Part shown: positions 21,190-31,450 of the stretch, piece by piece | Layout of the letters: each line of letters begins with the position of its first letter | Numbering within the stretch: the stretch's first letter is position 1 | Origin: Brevundimonas albigilva | Lineage (GTDB): Bacteria; Pseudomonadota; Alphaproteobacteria; Caulobacterales; Caulobacteraceae | Reading direction: 5' to 3' | NCBI RefSeq assembly: GCF_023503965.1 | Contig: NZ_CP097298.1 | Coordinates: 682,001-746,000 of the forward strand | Length of the DNA stretch: 64,000 nt | Translations under genes and position numbers: made by a program | Notes under the pieces: model-generated | Database searches by the model: none | Told to the model about the DNA's origin: nothing | Seen by the model: only the letters and a program-made list of their open reading frames with translations

Positions 21190-21840
21190 ATGCCCCGCAC
21201 CCGTGAACAGCTCGCCGAACGCGCCGCCAAGGAACTGCAGGACGGCTTCTACGTGAACCTGGGCATCGGCATTCCGACCCTGGTGGCCAACTACATCCCC
21301 CAGGGCATGGAGGTCACGCTGCAGAGCGAGAACGGCATGCTCGGCATGGGCCCCTTCCCCTATGAGGGCGAGGAGGATCCCGACCTGATCAACGCCGGCA
21401 AGCAGACGATCACCGAGATCCCGGAAAGCAGCTATTTCAGCAGCGCCGACAGCTTCGCCATGATCCGCGGCGGCCACATCAACCTGTCCATCCTGGGCGC
21501 CATGGAGGTGGCCCAGAACGGCGACATCGCCAACTGGATGATCCCGGGCAAGCTGGTGAAGGGCATGGGCGGGGCCATGGACCTGGTCGCCGGCGTCCGG
21601 CGCGTGGTCGTGGTCATGGACCACGCCAACAAGCACGGCCAGTCCAAGGTCCTGAAGGAATGCACCCTGCCGCTGACCGGCGCGGGCGTGGTCGACCGCA
21701 TCATCACCGACCTGGCCGTGTTCGACGTCAAGCCCGACGGATCGGGCCTGGAGCTGGTCGAACTGGCCGACGGCGTCACCCTGGACGAGGTCGCCGCCAA
21801 GACCGAGGCCGCCTACACCGTGGCGCCGGGCGTCGGCTGA
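21190..21840 (+). CDS. scoB: 3-oxoacid CoA-transferase subunit B
   Basis: 216 residues. The beta subunit carries the catalytic Glu in [11 protein letters not shown], which forms the enzyme-CoA thioester, plus [19 protein letters not shown] and [15 protein letters not shown]. Co-transcribed with scoA. It ends 3 bases before the convergent lipoprotein gene; no clear terminator in between. Confidence 0.94.
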   Translation: MPRTREQLAERAAKELQDGFYVNLGIGIPTLVANYIPQGMEVTLQSENGMLGMGPFPYEGEEDPDLINAGKQTITEIPESSYFSSADSFAMIRGGHINLSILGAMEVAQNGDIANWMIPGKLVKGMGGAMDLVAGVRRVVVVMDHANKHGQSKVLKECTLPLTGAGVVDRIITDLAVFDVKPDGSGLELVELADGVTLDEVAAKTEAAYTVAPGVG

Positions 21841-21843
21841 GCC

Positions 21844-22518
21844 CTAGCTGGGCGCGGCCGACAGCGGCGCGGGGGCCGACTGGATCGTCCAGTCGACGAC
21901 CTGGGTGTTGATGTCGCGCGTGGCGATGTCGAAGGCCTCAACGATGGCCGAAACGCGGTTCTCGGCCGCCGGCTGGGACACGGTGAAGACCCGCTCCACC
22001 GTGCGGCCGTCCTCGGGACGGATCGGGCCGTCGCCGCGCTCGCGTTCCGGCGTGTTCCGCAGCTGGGCCCGGGCGGTGACGACGATGGTGGGCGCCGCCT
22101 CCGGCCCGTTCAGGTAGCGCGCCTCGAAGCTGGAGATCACGACCCGCAGCACCAGCGGCGTGGTGCCCGGCTCGCGACGGTCCAGCACCCGCACCTGGTC
22201 CGGCCGCGCGGCGAAGGCGGCCATGAGGCTGTCGTCGAACAGGGTCTCGGCCGGCGACACCCAGCGGGCGCCGCCGATATAGGCCGTCTGGGTCCCCGTC
22301 ACGCCCAGGATGCGGTCGTCCTTGGACGCCTCGGGGAACTCGATGCGGCGGATCGACACCAGCAGCGGCGCGGGCCGTTCGCCCGCCTGCGACGGCGCAT
22401 CCATGACGGCGCCGAACCGGTACAGCTGCACCGGATCGGGCGTCGACAGCAGCGAGCAGCCGCTCAGCGCCAGGGCGGCCGCACCCGCGGCGCCGATCTT
22501 CAAAGCCGAACCGATCAC
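21844..22518 (-). CDS. ABC-type transport auxiliary lipoprotein of the Mla/MCE system
   Basis: 224 residues with a lipoprotein signal (hydrophobic stretch then LSGC, Cys21). The body (VQLYRFGAVMDAP, RILGVTGTQTAYIGGARWVSPAETLF) matches the ABC_trans_aux/PqiC-like domain, which anchors MCE complexes at the outer membrane side. It is the last gene of the operon and overlaps the MCE gene by four bases. Confidence 0.87.
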   Translation of the reverse strand: MIGSALKIGAAGAAALALSGCSLLSTPDPVQLYRFGAVMDAPSQAGERPAPLLVSIRRIEFPEASKDDRILGVTGTQTAYIGGARWVSPAETLFDDSLMAAFAARPDQVRVLDRREPGTTPLVLRVVISSFEARYLNGPEAAPTIVVTARAQLRNTPERERGDGPIRPEDGRTVERVFTVSQPAAENRVSAIVEAFDIATRDINTQVVDWTIQSAPAPLSAAPS

Positions 22519-23453
22519 GGTTGAACCTCCAGTTCCTTGGATTGCGGACGACCGATGAAGTCGCGCGGGCTGGACCGCACGTCGTCGATCAGCGACTGCA
22601 GCGACCGCGTCGCGTCCTGCAGCTCCTCGATGGTCCGGCTCAGCTGCGGCAGGCTGGACGTGGCGAACTGATCCAGCGGCTGCTCCAGCCCGGTCACGGA
22701 CCGGTTGGCCGAGGCGATGGCCTGGCGGGCCTCTGCGGTCGCCTGGTTGATGTTGGCGATGGCCTGGCGGCCGTCGGTGTTGACCACCTGGCGGGCGTCG
22801 GCGGCGAGGCCCTGATACTCCTGGATCGCGGCGTTGGCGTGGGTCACCGCCTCTTCCAGCTGCTGGAAGATGGCCTTGCGGGCCTCCAGCTCGGTCGTCA
22901 GGGACTCGACGTTCTTCACGCTGGTGGAGAAGCTGCGGATGTTGTCGTCGGACATGACGCGGTTGATGCGGTTCAGGGCGTCCACGGTCTGGGCCAGCAC
23001 AGCGCCCGACCCGCTCAGCAGCTCGGCGATGGGCGAAGGCTGGCTCTGGATCACGGGCACGACATTGTCTGGATACTGGTCCTTCAGCAGGGCGCTGTCG
23101 GCCGCCCCCGCCGTGATCTGGATATAGTTCAGGCCGGTGATGCCCTGCGGCTCCAGCTGGGCGCGAGAGGTGACCTTGACCGGCGTCTCGCCGTCGATGC
23201 GCACGCGCGCCACCACCTGGTCGCCGCGCTTCTGGTCGATGTTCAGGTCCGTGACCTCGCCGACGCGGATGCCGTTGAAGTGCACCTCGCCGCCTTCCGA
23301 CAGACCGTTGACCGGCCCGTAGAAGACGATGTCGTACAGGTCGTAGTCGTTGGCGAACTGCAGGCGCGCCAGCCAGATGGTGAAGACCGCCAGGGCCGCC
23401 AGCAGGGCGACGGTGGCGATGCCGACGGCGGCGTAGTGTGCGTCTCTCTCCAT
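22515..23453 (-). CDS. mlaD: MlaD-like MCE domain protein
   Basis: 312 residues. One N-terminal transmembrane helix (ATVALLAALAVFTIWLA) is followed by the MCE domain (VYFYGPVNGL-type block, VHFNGIRVGEV, LEPQGITGLNYIQI) that binds phospholipid, and then a long helical C-terminal part with Ala/Gln-rich repeats that likely forms the periplasmic tunnel. Between the ATPase and lipoprotein genes of the operon. Confidence 0.92.
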   Translation of the reverse strand: MERDAHYAAVGIATVALLAALAVFTIWLARLQFANDYDLYDIVFYGPVNGLSEGGEVHFNGIRVGEVTDLNIDQKRGDQVVARVRIDGETPVKVTSRAQLEPQGITGLNYIQITAGAADSALLKDQYPDNVVPVIQSQPSPIAELLSGSGAVLAQTVDALNRINRVMSDDNIRSFSTSVKNVESLTTELEARKAIFQQLEEAVTHANAAIQEYQGLAADARQVVNTDGRQAIANINQATAEARQAIASANRSVTGLEQPLDQFATSSLPQLSRTIEELQDATRSLQSLIDDVRSSPRDFIGRPQSKELEVQP

Positions 23454-23466
23454 TGTCCCGCTCTCC

Positions 23467-24267
23467 TCAGGCGGCCGTCTTGGTGGCGGCGCGACCGCGC
23501 GGCCCCAGGAAGTATTCCTTGATCCACGGATGCTCGGAACGCTCCAGTTCCTGCACCGTGGCCTTTTCCACGACCCGCTTGTCCGCCAGCACCGCGACCT
23601 TGTCGCAGATGGCGTAAAGGCTATCGAGGTCGTGGGTGATCATGAAGACCGACAGGTCCAGGTCGTCCGACAGATGGCGGATCAGGTCGTCGAACGCGGC
23701 CGCGCCGATGGGGTCCAGGCCGGCGGTCGGCTCGTCCAGAAACAGCAGTTCGGGGTCCAGCGCCAGCGCCCGCGCCAGGCCGACGCGCTTTCTCATGCCG
23801 CCCGAAAGTTCCGCCGGTTTCAGATAGTGCGATTCCGGCTGCAGCCCGACCATGGCGATCTTCAGCTCGGCTAGCTCGTAGATCGTCGACTTGGGCAGTT
23901 TGGTGTGCTCGACCAGGGGCGAGGCGACGTTTTCCAGCACGCTCAGCGACGAGAACAGCGCGCCCTGCTGGAACAGCACGCCGGTGCGGCGCTCGATGTC
24001 CGCCGCGTCCGCGCTGCTGAGGTCGGCCCGGTCGTGGCCTAACAGACGGATCGTGCCGCCCTCGGGCTGCTTCAAGCCGATGATGGTGTTCAGCAGCACG
24101 GTCTTGCCGGTGCCGGAGCCGCCGACGACGCCCAGCACCTCGCCCCGATCCAGGTCGAGATCCAGGTTCTCGTGGATGGTGCGGTCGCCGAACTGGCTCA
24201 GCAGTCCGCGCACCTCGATCATCTTTTCCGGGGCCTTGTCCGGCGCCGGCGCGGCGGCGTCAGTCAT
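23467..24267 (-). CDS. mlaF: MlaF-like ABC transporter ATPase
   Basis: 266 residues. Walker A VGGSGTGKT, signature LSGGMRKRV, Walker B LLFLDEPTAGLDP and the switch His in ITHDLD are complete. Powers retrograde or anterograde phospholipid movement with the MlaE permease. Its start overlaps the permease stop by four bases. Confidence 0.94.
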   Translation of the reverse strand: MTDAAAPAPDKAPEKMIEVRGLLSQFGDRTIHENLDLDLDRGEVLGVVGGSGTGKTVLLNTIIGLKQPEGGTIRLLGHDRADLSSADAADIERRTGVLFQQGALFSSLSVLENVASPLVEHTKLPKSTIYELAELKIAMVGLQPESHYLKPAELSGGMRKRVGLARALALDPELLFLDEPTAGLDPIGAAAFDDLIRHLSDDLDLSVFMITHDLDSLYAICDKVAVLADKRVVEKATVQELERSEHPWIKEYFLGPRGRAATKTAA

Positions 24268-25379
24268 ATGTCCAGCTCCAGGAAGATCAGGGCGAAGATG
24301 GCGTCCAGCAGGATGATGGCGAAGATCGCCTGCACCACCGCCGCCGTCACCCGCCGGCCCAGGCTTTCCACGTCGCCGGCCACCGACATGCCCTGGCGGC
24401 AGCCGATCGCGGCGATGACCAGGGCGAACACCGGCGCCTTCACCAGGCCGACCATCATGTGCTGGGCCATGGTCCCGTCCTCGACCAGCCGCTGGAAGAA
24501 GAAGGCGGGCCCCAGGTTCAGGCTGGTCCAGCAGACGATCAGGCCGCCGAACAGGCCGCCCAGCATCCCCAGGAAGGTCAGCAGCGGCAGCATGACCACC
24601 AGGGCCGCCAGCCGCGGCACCACCAGCGCCTGGAACGGATTGACGCCCATGACCTGCATGGCGTCCACCTCTTGGTTCATGCGCATCGAGCCGATCTCGG
24701 CCGCGAAGGACGACGACGACCGACCGGCCAGAAGCACCGAGGCGATCACCACCGCGAACTCGCGGAACATGGCCACGCCGATCAGCTGGACCGCGAACAC
24801 CTGGGCCCCGAAGTCGGTCAGCAGGTCCACGCCGATGAAGGCGACCACGGCCCCGATGAAGAAGTTGGTCATCATCACGATGGGGATGGCGTCCAGGCCC
24901 GCGCGCTCGGCCTGGCTGACCCAGGCGGGCCAGCGGATGTCGCCCGGATGCCGTGCGGCCTCGACCACCGCGGTCATCAGTCGGCCCAGGAAGGCCAGCG
25001 ACAGCATGGCCTCGGCGCCGAAGTCATAGACGCCGCGCCCGATCTTGGCGAAGGAGCGGGTCAGCATGTCCTGGCGCTTGGGGGCGGGCGCGCTCTTGCG
25101 CTCCAGCGCCTCGATCATCTTGTAGATGCGGCCCGCTTCCGGCCGCCCCTTCCAGGCCGACTTCGGCAGGCGACCGCCCGAGGCCTGAACCAGCGCCAGG
25201 GCGCCGGCCGTGTCGAACCGTCCCAGATCGGCGGTGTCCACATCCTCGACCCGGCGACCGTCCAGGTCGCTTTTCAGCCGCTGGGGCAGCCGTCCCAGCG
25301 CCGTCGTGGTCCAGTCGCCCGTCAGGCGCAGGGTGGCGCCGTCCGCCACGTCCTGGATTTCATAATCCGCCTGACTCAT
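24264..25379 (-). CDS. mlaE: MlaE-like permease with N-terminal STAS domain
   Basis: 371 residues from ATG 25379 (an upstream in-frame ATG at 25397 is possible). The first about 90 residues form a STAS-like domain (DGATLRLTGDWTT, DLGRFDTAGALALV), here fused to the permease instead of separate as in MlaB. The permease has about five hydrophobic helices and the conserved EIGSMRMNQEVDAMQVMG and LPLLTFLGMLGG blocks. First gene of the operon. The 229 bases upstream to 25608 hold its promoter region; I see no clear motif. Confidence 0.93.
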   Translation of the reverse strand: MSQADYEIQDVADGATLRLTGDWTTTALGRLPQRLKSDLDGRRVEDVDTADLGRFDTAGALALVQASGGRLPKSAWKGRPEAGRIYKMIEALERKSAPAPKRQDMLTRSFAKIGRGVYDFGAEAMLSLAFLGRLMTAVVEAARHPGDIRWPAWVSQAERAGLDAIPIVMMTNFFIGAVVAFIGVDLLTDFGAQVFAVQLIGVAMFREFAVVIASVLLAGRSSSSFAAEIGSMRMNQEVDAMQVMGVNPFQALVVPRLAALVVMLPLLTFLGMLGGLFGGLIVCWTSLNLGPAFFFQRLVEDGTMAQHMMVGLVKAPVFALVIAAIGCRQGMSVAGDVESLGRRVTAAVVQAIFAIILLDAIFALIFLELDI

Positions 25380-25608
25380 TGGTCCCCGTGTCGGCAAGCG
25401 GCCATCGCGGTCGGCGCCCGACCCCGCGACGCAACCGCGATCCCAGCCCGCCTAATGATCAAGCCGGCGGGCGAAGTCAACGTGCGATGACATTGATATG
25501 CCGACGCCGCCTTATCTCGCGCGAAGTGTGGATCCCCCATGCGTCTCTGTCCTAACCGCTACGCTCGCAGCCCGGATCAAACGCGGTGAGGCCGGATTCG
25601 TTCGCCTG

Positions 25609-27059
25609 TCAGGCCAGAAGCCGGCGAACGGCGCTCAGATCGTCGATGAATCCGGCGCGCGCCGCATCCCGGGCGGCGGCGTCCGGCAGTCGCAGCAGAT
25701 AGGACGGGTGGACCGTCAGCACGCCCGTTGCGCCGTCCGCCAGGTCCAGCGGACGACCGCGCTCGCGCATCACCGCGGGCTTTCTGCCCAAAACCGCCAA
25801 CCCCGCCGTCGCGCCCAGGGCCACGATCACCTTGGGCCGGATCAGGCGACGCTCGGCGTCCAGCCACCAGCGGCAGGCCTGCACCTCCCCGGCGTTGGGG
25901 GTCTTGTGCAGACGCCGCTTGCCCCGCGGCTCATGCTTGAAGTGTTTGACGGCGTTGGTGACATAGACGTCGGACCGGTCGATGCCGGCCTCTTTCAGCG
26001 CCCTGTCCAGCACCTGGCCCGCGGGCCCGACGAACGGACGGCCCGCCAGATCCTCCTGATCGCCCGGCTGCTCGCCCACGATCATCAGCCGCGCCGATTT
26101 CGGCCCCTCGCCGCAGACGCCCTGGGTGGCGTCGCGATACAGCGGACAGCGGCGGCAGGCCTGCACCCCGCGCTCCACCGCCGCCAGACTATCGGGGGTC
26201 GCCTCGGCGTCCGGCCGGTCCTGGTGGACGTCGCGCGCCATCGCCTTGGCGAAGCGGGCGTTCGGGTCGGGTGCGGGGGCGGCGACCATGGCCTCCATTC
26301 GAACCTGCGCCGACGCCACCAGTTCCGGAATCAGCGCCGCCTCGGGCAGATTCTTCCAATAGCCCTTGGCCATTTCGCCCTGCATCGTCTTCACCTTCAG
26401 CCGCGCGGGATTGAAGGTGGAGGCGTAATAGGTCTTCCAGAACGCCTCGATCTCGTCCTCCGCCGGGGCCATGTCGCGGCTGGCGGGCGGGCCGAAGCGC
26501 AGGGTCTCGCCGTCCCAGAAGGCCGATCCGTCCGGCGTCAGGATCGACCAGCGCATGGTGGTGAAGCGGCGCTGGAAAAACGGCGCCGTGCGTTCCAGAA
26601 CCCGGTGCGCCGGCTCGAACCAGGCCGCCCAGGCCTCGCCCTGATCGTCGCAGGTCCGCCGAAAGCGGACGAAAGCCTTCATCTTGTGGGCCGCGCGGCT
26701 GACGTTCTTGGCTCTTTCCACGGCGTCGGCGACATCGGGTCGGAAATGACGCGGATGAGATCGGGCTCATCCCGGAGACGCCACAGAAGGCGGTACATCA
26801 GGTCGAACCGGTCGGCCGAGCGATGCAGGATCACCGCCTGCGCCAGATCGACGAAAGCCTTGGGAACCGAAAACTCCGCTTCCAGCCTGCTGTCATGGCG
26901 GCGACCAGGCGGCGTGTCGTCGAACAGCCCGCCCTGGCCGGTTCCGCCCGCCACCACGAAACGCGCGGCGGCCGGCTCGACCCCCGCCAGCCGCATCTGG
27001 CGCGCCGCCTTCCGCCAGCCGTCGAAATCCGTTTCGGACGCCAGTTCCGCCGTCGCCAT
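25609..27059 (-). CDS. UdgX-type uracil-DNA glycosylase with DUF4130 domain, frameshifted as read
   Basis: The N-terminal part (start ATG 27059) and the rest are in different frames; one extra base in the run at 26737-26739 joins ...IRVISDP to DVADAVERAKNVSRAAHKM, giving about 483 residues. The first 250 residues are the DUF4130 domain. The C-terminal family 4/5-like uracil glycosylase has CRRCPLYRDATQ and further Cys for a 4Fe-4S cluster, GEQPGDQEDLAGRPFVGPAG, and KRRLH, the UdgX-specific loop whose His bonds covalently to uracil-derived abasic sugar. Starts directly after the radical SAM gene (TGAATG). Confidence 0.88.
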
Positions 27060-28298
27060 TCAGAACAGGCTCAACTGTTCGGGCGCGCGCGTCGTCACCC
27101 GCGCCCGAAGGTCGACCGCGTCCGTCAGCCCGCCGGGCGTCCAGTCCAGCGCGGTGATGAAGGGCCGCACCTTGGCCACCGAGCGGGTCAGCCGCCCCAC
27201 GTCCTCCAGCCTCAGGGTGCGATAGCGCCGCACCGCCACGATGCGGTCGACCGCCTTGACCCCCAGACCCGGCACCCGCAGCAGCATCTCGCGCGACGCC
27301 CGGTTCACGTCGACGGGGAACTGCTCGCGCCGGTTCAGCGCCCACGCCAGCTTGGGATCGACGGCCAGGTCCAGCATTCCCCCGGTCGCCGCCTCGCCGA
27401 TCTCGGGCGCCGAGAAGCCGTAGAACCGCATCAGCCAGTCGGCCTGATACAGCCTGTGCTCGCGCATCAGGGGCGGGCGCGACAGGGGCAGCACCGAACT
27501 GGCGTCCGGGATTGGGCTGAAGGCGGAATAATAGACCCGGCGCAGGCCGTATCCGCCGTACAGCGAGGCGCTGCGGTCCAGGATTTCCGTGTCCGGCGCT
27601 CCATCCGCGCCCACGATCAGCTGGGTGCTCTGGCCGCCCGGCGCGAACCGGGGCGGGCGGGCGCGATCGCGGCGCGCGGGCTTGGCGGCCTCCACCGCCT
27701 GGCGCACCTGCCCCATCGCCTTCTTGATGACGCCGACGTCCTTCTGGGGCGCCAGCCGCGACAGCGCCTCGTCGCGCGGCAGCTCGATATTGGCCGACAG
27801 CCGGTCGGCGTACAGGCCCGCCAGATCGACCAGCCGCGGATCGGCCTCGGGGATCAGTTTCAGGTGGATATAGCCCCGGAAATCGTGGACCTCGCGCAGG
27901 ATGCGCGCGACCTCGACCAGCTGCTCCATCGTATAGTCGCTGTCGCGGATCACCCCCGACGACAGGAACAGCCCCTCGATATAGTTGCGCCGATAGAAGT
28001 TCAGCGTCAGGTCCACCACCTCCGCCACGCTGAACCGCGCGCGCTCCACGTTCGAGGACGCCCGGTTGATGCAATAGGCGCAGTCGTAGATGCAGAAGTT
28101 GGTCAGCAGGATCTTCAGCAGGCTGACGCACCGCCCGTCCGGGGTATAGGCGTGGCAGATGCCCATCCCTTCGGTGGAGCCGATTCCGCGTCCGCCGGTC
28201 GAATCCCGCTTCGACGTGCCGGACGATGCGCATGAGGCGTCGTACTTGGCCGCGTCGGCCAGGACGGACAGCTTTCGGCGAAGATCGAGACGGGCCAT
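27060..28298 (-). CDS. DNA repair-associated radical SAM protein, UdgX partner
   Basis: 412 residues from ATG 28298, where the family usually starts (LRRKLSVLADAAKYDASC). The cluster motif CIYDCAYC binds the 4Fe-4S, followed by FYRRNYIEGLFLSSG and ANIELP. The C-terminal part has a helix-hairpin-helix (LLRVPGLGVKAVDRIVAVRR) that suggests DNA contact. This is the radical SAM protein that is always found beside UdgX/DUF4130 genes. The reaction is not known. Stop and UdgX start are adjacent. Confidence 0.9.
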   Translation of the reverse strand: MARLDLRRKLSVLADAAKYDASCASSGTSKRDSTGGRGIGSTEGMGICHAYTPDGRCVSLLKILLTNFCIYDCAYCINRASSNVERARFSVAEVVDLTLNFYRRNYIEGLFLSSGVIRDSDYTMEQLVEVARILREVHDFRGYIHLKLIPEADPRLVDLAGLYADRLSANIELPRDEALSRLAPQKDVGVIKKAMGQVRQAVEAAKPARRDRARPPRFAPGGQSTQLIVGADGAPDTEILDRSASLYGGYGLRRVYYSAFSPIPDASSVLPLSRPPLMREHRLYQADWLMRFYGFSAPEIGEAATGGMLDLAVDPKLAWALNRREQFPVDVNRASREMLLRVPGLGVKAVDRIVAVRRYRTLRLEDVGRLTRSVAKVRPFITALDWTPGGLTDAVDLRARVTTRAPEQLSLF

Positions 28299-28366
28299 TC
28301 GTTCATGATATGTTCCATGCACCGCTTCCGTCCAGCGTGGCCATTGTCTTTTTCTTTCAGCCGGTT

Positions 28367-29335
28367 CTAGGTCCGCAGCAGATCCAGCAGCGACGTGGCG
28401 CGCAGGGAGTTGACGACCTGGGCCGAGGCCTCGATCGCCACCTGGGCCAATTGCAGATCGGTGATGGCCTGGGCCGCGTCATAGCCGGTCTTGTCGATCA
28501 TCAGCTTGTCCAGCGAGGTCTGGCGGCCCTCGTGGGCGTCCAGGGTTTCCTCGACGTGGTTCTGCATCAGGCCGTTCTTGGCGGTCTGGTTGGTCACCTC
28601 CTTGTTGGCCGCGTCCAGCTGCTTCAGCTGTTCGGTCAGGAAGGCGTGCACGTCGTCGGAAGGCTTGCCGCTCAGCGTCCCCGCGCCGGCGGGCGTATAG
28701 GTCACGCCGTCGATGGTGACGGGCGCGCCTTCGTTATAGGCCTGGATGTTGCGAAACACCGTCGCCAGCGGCCCGCCCAGCTCATTGGCCAGGAAGCCGG
28801 TCTCCAGCGTCGTGTTCTCGTCGATGCGCGACTTGTGCTTCAGGGCGTCGTTGGCGAAGACGTCGTCCACGCTGGCGGCGGCCGTCAGGTCGGCCATCGA
28901 CTTGGCGGTGGCGGGGGCGGTGTCGGTCTGGCCGCCGGCGAACAGGTACTGGCCCTGATAGGTCGCGTTCAGCCCCGACTGGAAGGTCTGGAACTGCAGC
29001 CCCAGCTCGGTCATCAGACTGTCCAGCTTGCCGGCCGACAGGACGTTGGCGATGGCCTCGCGCGCGCCGTTTCCGCCGGCGTACACCTGGCTCATCGCCA
29101 GGTCCTGGGCGTCCAGCCGCCCCGCCGCCGACTTGCCCGCCTCGACGAAGCCCTCCAGCCGCGCCTGAGTCGACTTCAGGGCGGTGATGGATTCGGCCTG
29201 ACGTCCGTATCCGGCCATGTCGGTGGCGATGCGGCCGCTGTCGATCCGCTCCTGCGCCTGCTGCGCGCGGCTCTGGGCGCCCATCAGGTCCAGCAGCGCG
29301 GACTGGTAGTTGGAGAAGGTGGCGACGCGGGTCAT
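28367..29335 (-). CDS. flgL: Flagellar hook-filament junction protein FlgL
   Basis: 322 residues. Flagellin-like coiled coil ends: MTRVATFSNYQSALLDLM at the start and DLQLAQVAIEASAQVVNSLR at the end, with a beta-rich middle. Joins FlgK to the flagellin filament. Its start overlaps the flgK stop by four bases, so the two form one operon. Confidence 0.92.
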   Translation of the reverse strand: MTRVATFSNYQSALLDLMGAQSRAQQAQERIDSGRIATDMAGYGRQAESITALKSTQARLEGFVEAGKSAAGRLDAQDLAMSQVYAGGNGAREAIANVLSAGKLDSLMTELGLQFQTFQSGLNATYQGQYLFAGGQTDTAPATAKSMADLTAAASVDDVFANDALKHKSRIDENTTLETGFLANELGGPLATVFRNIQAYNEGAPVTIDGVTYTPAGAGTLSGKPSDDVHAFLTEQLKQLDAANKEVTNQTAKNGLMQNHVEETLDAHEGRQTSLDKLMIDKTGYDAAQAITDLQLAQVAIEASAQVVNSLRATSLLDLLRT

Positions 29336-31422
29336 CTCAGCATCCCGATCAGCGTGTCATACATGTCGCTGGCCGCCTGGATCAGACGGGCCGAGGCGTT
29401 ATAGGCCTGCTGGAAGGTGGTCATGTTGACCAGTTCCTCGTCCAGGTTGACGCCTTCCTTGGACTGGCGGCGGGTGTTGGCCTCCTCCAGCACCGCCGAG
29501 GCGGTGTCGGCCCGGCTCTGGGCGGCGGCGGCGCGACTGCCGATGTCGCCGGAGAAGTCGGCGGCGTAGTTCGACAGGGTCTTGGACCCGCCCGCCGCGC
29601 CGCCGGCCGCCGAGAAGCTGACCGTGCGCTTGCCGACGTCCGACAGCGCCAGGGCGCCGCGCCCGTCCGCGGCGCTCAGCGCCGGGGTCCCCGCCGCCGC
29701 CGACAGGTTCAGCTGCGCCAGGGCCAGCTTGGACGGGTTCGACTGGATGTCCTGGCGCACCGAGAAGCCTTCCGTGCGCGCCGCGCGCACCCCGCCGCCG
29801 AGGCCGAACAGATTGGACATCGTCACGCCCGAGGGAACCTGGCTGGTGGTGTCGCGCACCACCGACAGGGTCGAGCCGGAGCTGTCGTAGCTCTTGAAGG
29901 TCAGGGCCCCGGCCCCGTCCAAGCTGAAGGCGCCGTAGCGGCCCACGCCGGTGACGGGATTGTTCAGCGCGCTCAGCAGTTCGCCCATCGTGCCGGCGCC
30001 GGCCGGCACCGCGACGCTGATGTCGCGAACCCGCGCCCCGTCCGCCCCGGTGAAACGGAAGGTCACGCTCTCGCCCGGCGTGAAGCCGTGCGGCGACGAC
30101 AGGGTCAGACCGGTGTCGTAGGTGGTCGGCGCGTCGCTGACCACCAGGTCGTTCAGGCCGAACCAGTGGGAAAAGCCCTTGCCGCCCTTCAGGCTGGGAT
30201 CGGTCGCGTCGTCGGCGATCGACAGGCCCGCGCCGCCGTCGCCGTTCAGCGTCAGCACGCCGTTGGAGAAGCTGGCGGTGGCCACCCCGGCCAGCTGGGC
30301 GTTCAGGCTCGCCAGGTCGGTCGGCGGATTGTTGGTGAAGTCGATCGCCGCCTGGCCGGTGATGACGCCGGCCGCATCCACGGTGGCGACGGTCACGACC
30401 CCGCTGAAGCCCGCAAGCGCCGTCTCCAGCGACTGGCCGGTGTTGCGTCCCGTCAGGGTCGAGGGCGCGGGCACGCTGGTGCTGGCGTTGTGGGCGCGGT
30501 TCAGCTCGTCGGCGATGCGCGCGGTCAGTTCGGCCAGACGTTCGGCGGCGGCCGGGGCGTCCTGGTCGCGCAGTTCCACCAGCCCCTTGATCTCGCCCGA
30601 GCCGACGCCTTCCAGCGCCAGCGAGCGCGCGCCGCTGGGCTCGGTCAGCCAGATGTCGTTGAAGCTGGTCGTGGCCCCCACCGTGCCCGCCGGCGCATAG
30701 GACAGGGTGGCGTGCCCCTCGCCCACCAGGGTCGCGCCGGTGTTGGTGCGGATGGTCACCCCGCCGTTGGCGCGCGCCTCCACCTTGACGTCCATCAACT
30801 CGCCCAGCTGGTTGATCAGGGTCTGCTGGGCGTTCTGGGCTCCAGTCGCGTCCTGCCCCGTCACGGTCGCGGTGGCGATGGTCTTGTTGAGCTTGTCGAT
30901 CTGCTCCAGCAGCGGATTGACCGAGTCCACCACCGTGCCCAGCCGGCTGTCGGCCTCCTGGCGCAAGGCCTGGATGCGCTGCGACACCGACTTGGCCTCG
31001 TTGAACAGGGCCTGGGTCTTGTAGATGGTCTCCTGCCGCGCGGGCGAGGAGGTCGGCGTCTCGGCCAGGGCGGTGAAGTCGGCGAACAGGCTGTCGATGT
31101 CGCCGAACAGGCCGCCGTCCCCGCTGGGATCGCCGAACGCCGTCTGGATCTGGTCGTAGAGTTCGTTGCGCACGGCGTAGCGCGCGGAATCCGCGCTGGC
31201 GCTCATGCTCGCCGCCTGCAGGAAGCGGTCGGTCGACAGGCGCACGCGCGCCACATCCACGCCCGCCCCGCCCCCGGCGGTGACGGCGGCCGTCTGGTCG
31301 ACAACCTTGCGGACATAGCCGGGGGTGTTGACGTTGGAGATGTTGTCCGAGACGACGCGCAGCTGCGTCTGGGCCGTCTGCAGGCCCGACACGCCGATGT
31401 TCATGATCGAGTTCAGCGACAC
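29332..31422 (-). CDS. flgK: Flagellar hook-associated protein FlgK
   Basis: 696 residues. Start GTG 31422 (SLNSIMNIGVSGLQTAQTQ) follows GGGGAGGG; the longer open frame upstream is not used. The N-terminal flagellar rod motif NISNVNTPGYVRK and the C-terminal DEELVNMTTFQQAYNASARL are canonical. The middle is variable. Secreted by the flagellar export system without cleavable signal. Expression is expected from the sigma-54 promoter at 31570-31586. Confidence 0.95.
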   Translation of the reverse strand: MSLNSIMNIGVSGLQTAQTQLRVVSDNISNVNTPGYVRKVVDQTAAVTAGGGAGVDVARVRLSTDRFLQAASMSASADSARYAVRNELYDQIQTAFGDPSGDGGLFGDIDSLFADFTALAETPTSSPARQETIYKTQALFNEAKSVSQRIQALRQEADSRLGTVVDSVNPLLEQIDKLNKTIATATVTGQDATGAQNAQQTLINQLGELMDVKVEARANGGVTIRTNTGATLVGEGHATLSYAPAGTVGATTSFNDIWLTEPSGARSLALEGVGSGEIKGLVELRDQDAPAAAERLAELTARIADELNRAHNASTSVPAPSTLTGRNTGQSLETALAGFSGVVTVATVDAAGVITGQAAIDFTNNPPTDLASLNAQLAGVATASFSNGVLTLNGDGGAGLSIADDATDPSLKGGKGFSHWFGLNDLVVSDAPTTYDTGLTLSSPHGFTPGESVTFRFTGADGARVRDISVAVPAGAGTMGELLSALNNPVTGVGRYGAFSLDGAGALTFKSYDSSGSTLSVVRDTTSQVPSGVTMSNLFGLGGGVRAARTEGFSVRQDIQSNPSKLALAQLNLSAAAGTPALSAADGRGALALSDVGKRTVSFSAAGGAAGGSKTLSNYAADFSGDIGSRAAAAQSRADTASAVLEEANTRRQSKEGVNLDEELVNMTTFQQAYNASARLIQAASDMYDTLIGMLR

Positions 31423-31450
31423 GGCCGGCCCTCCCCGCCCAGGCCCGCGC

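Noticed and set aside
25498-27225. Long + strand ORF opposite the UdgX gene
   Set aside because: Antisense shadow of a GC-rich gene; Arg/Pro/His-rich translation with no domain and the opposite strand carries a clear family. Similar long shadows at 6707-7933, 12867-14186, 16760-18193, 30088-31545 and 52694-55303 were rejected for the same reason.
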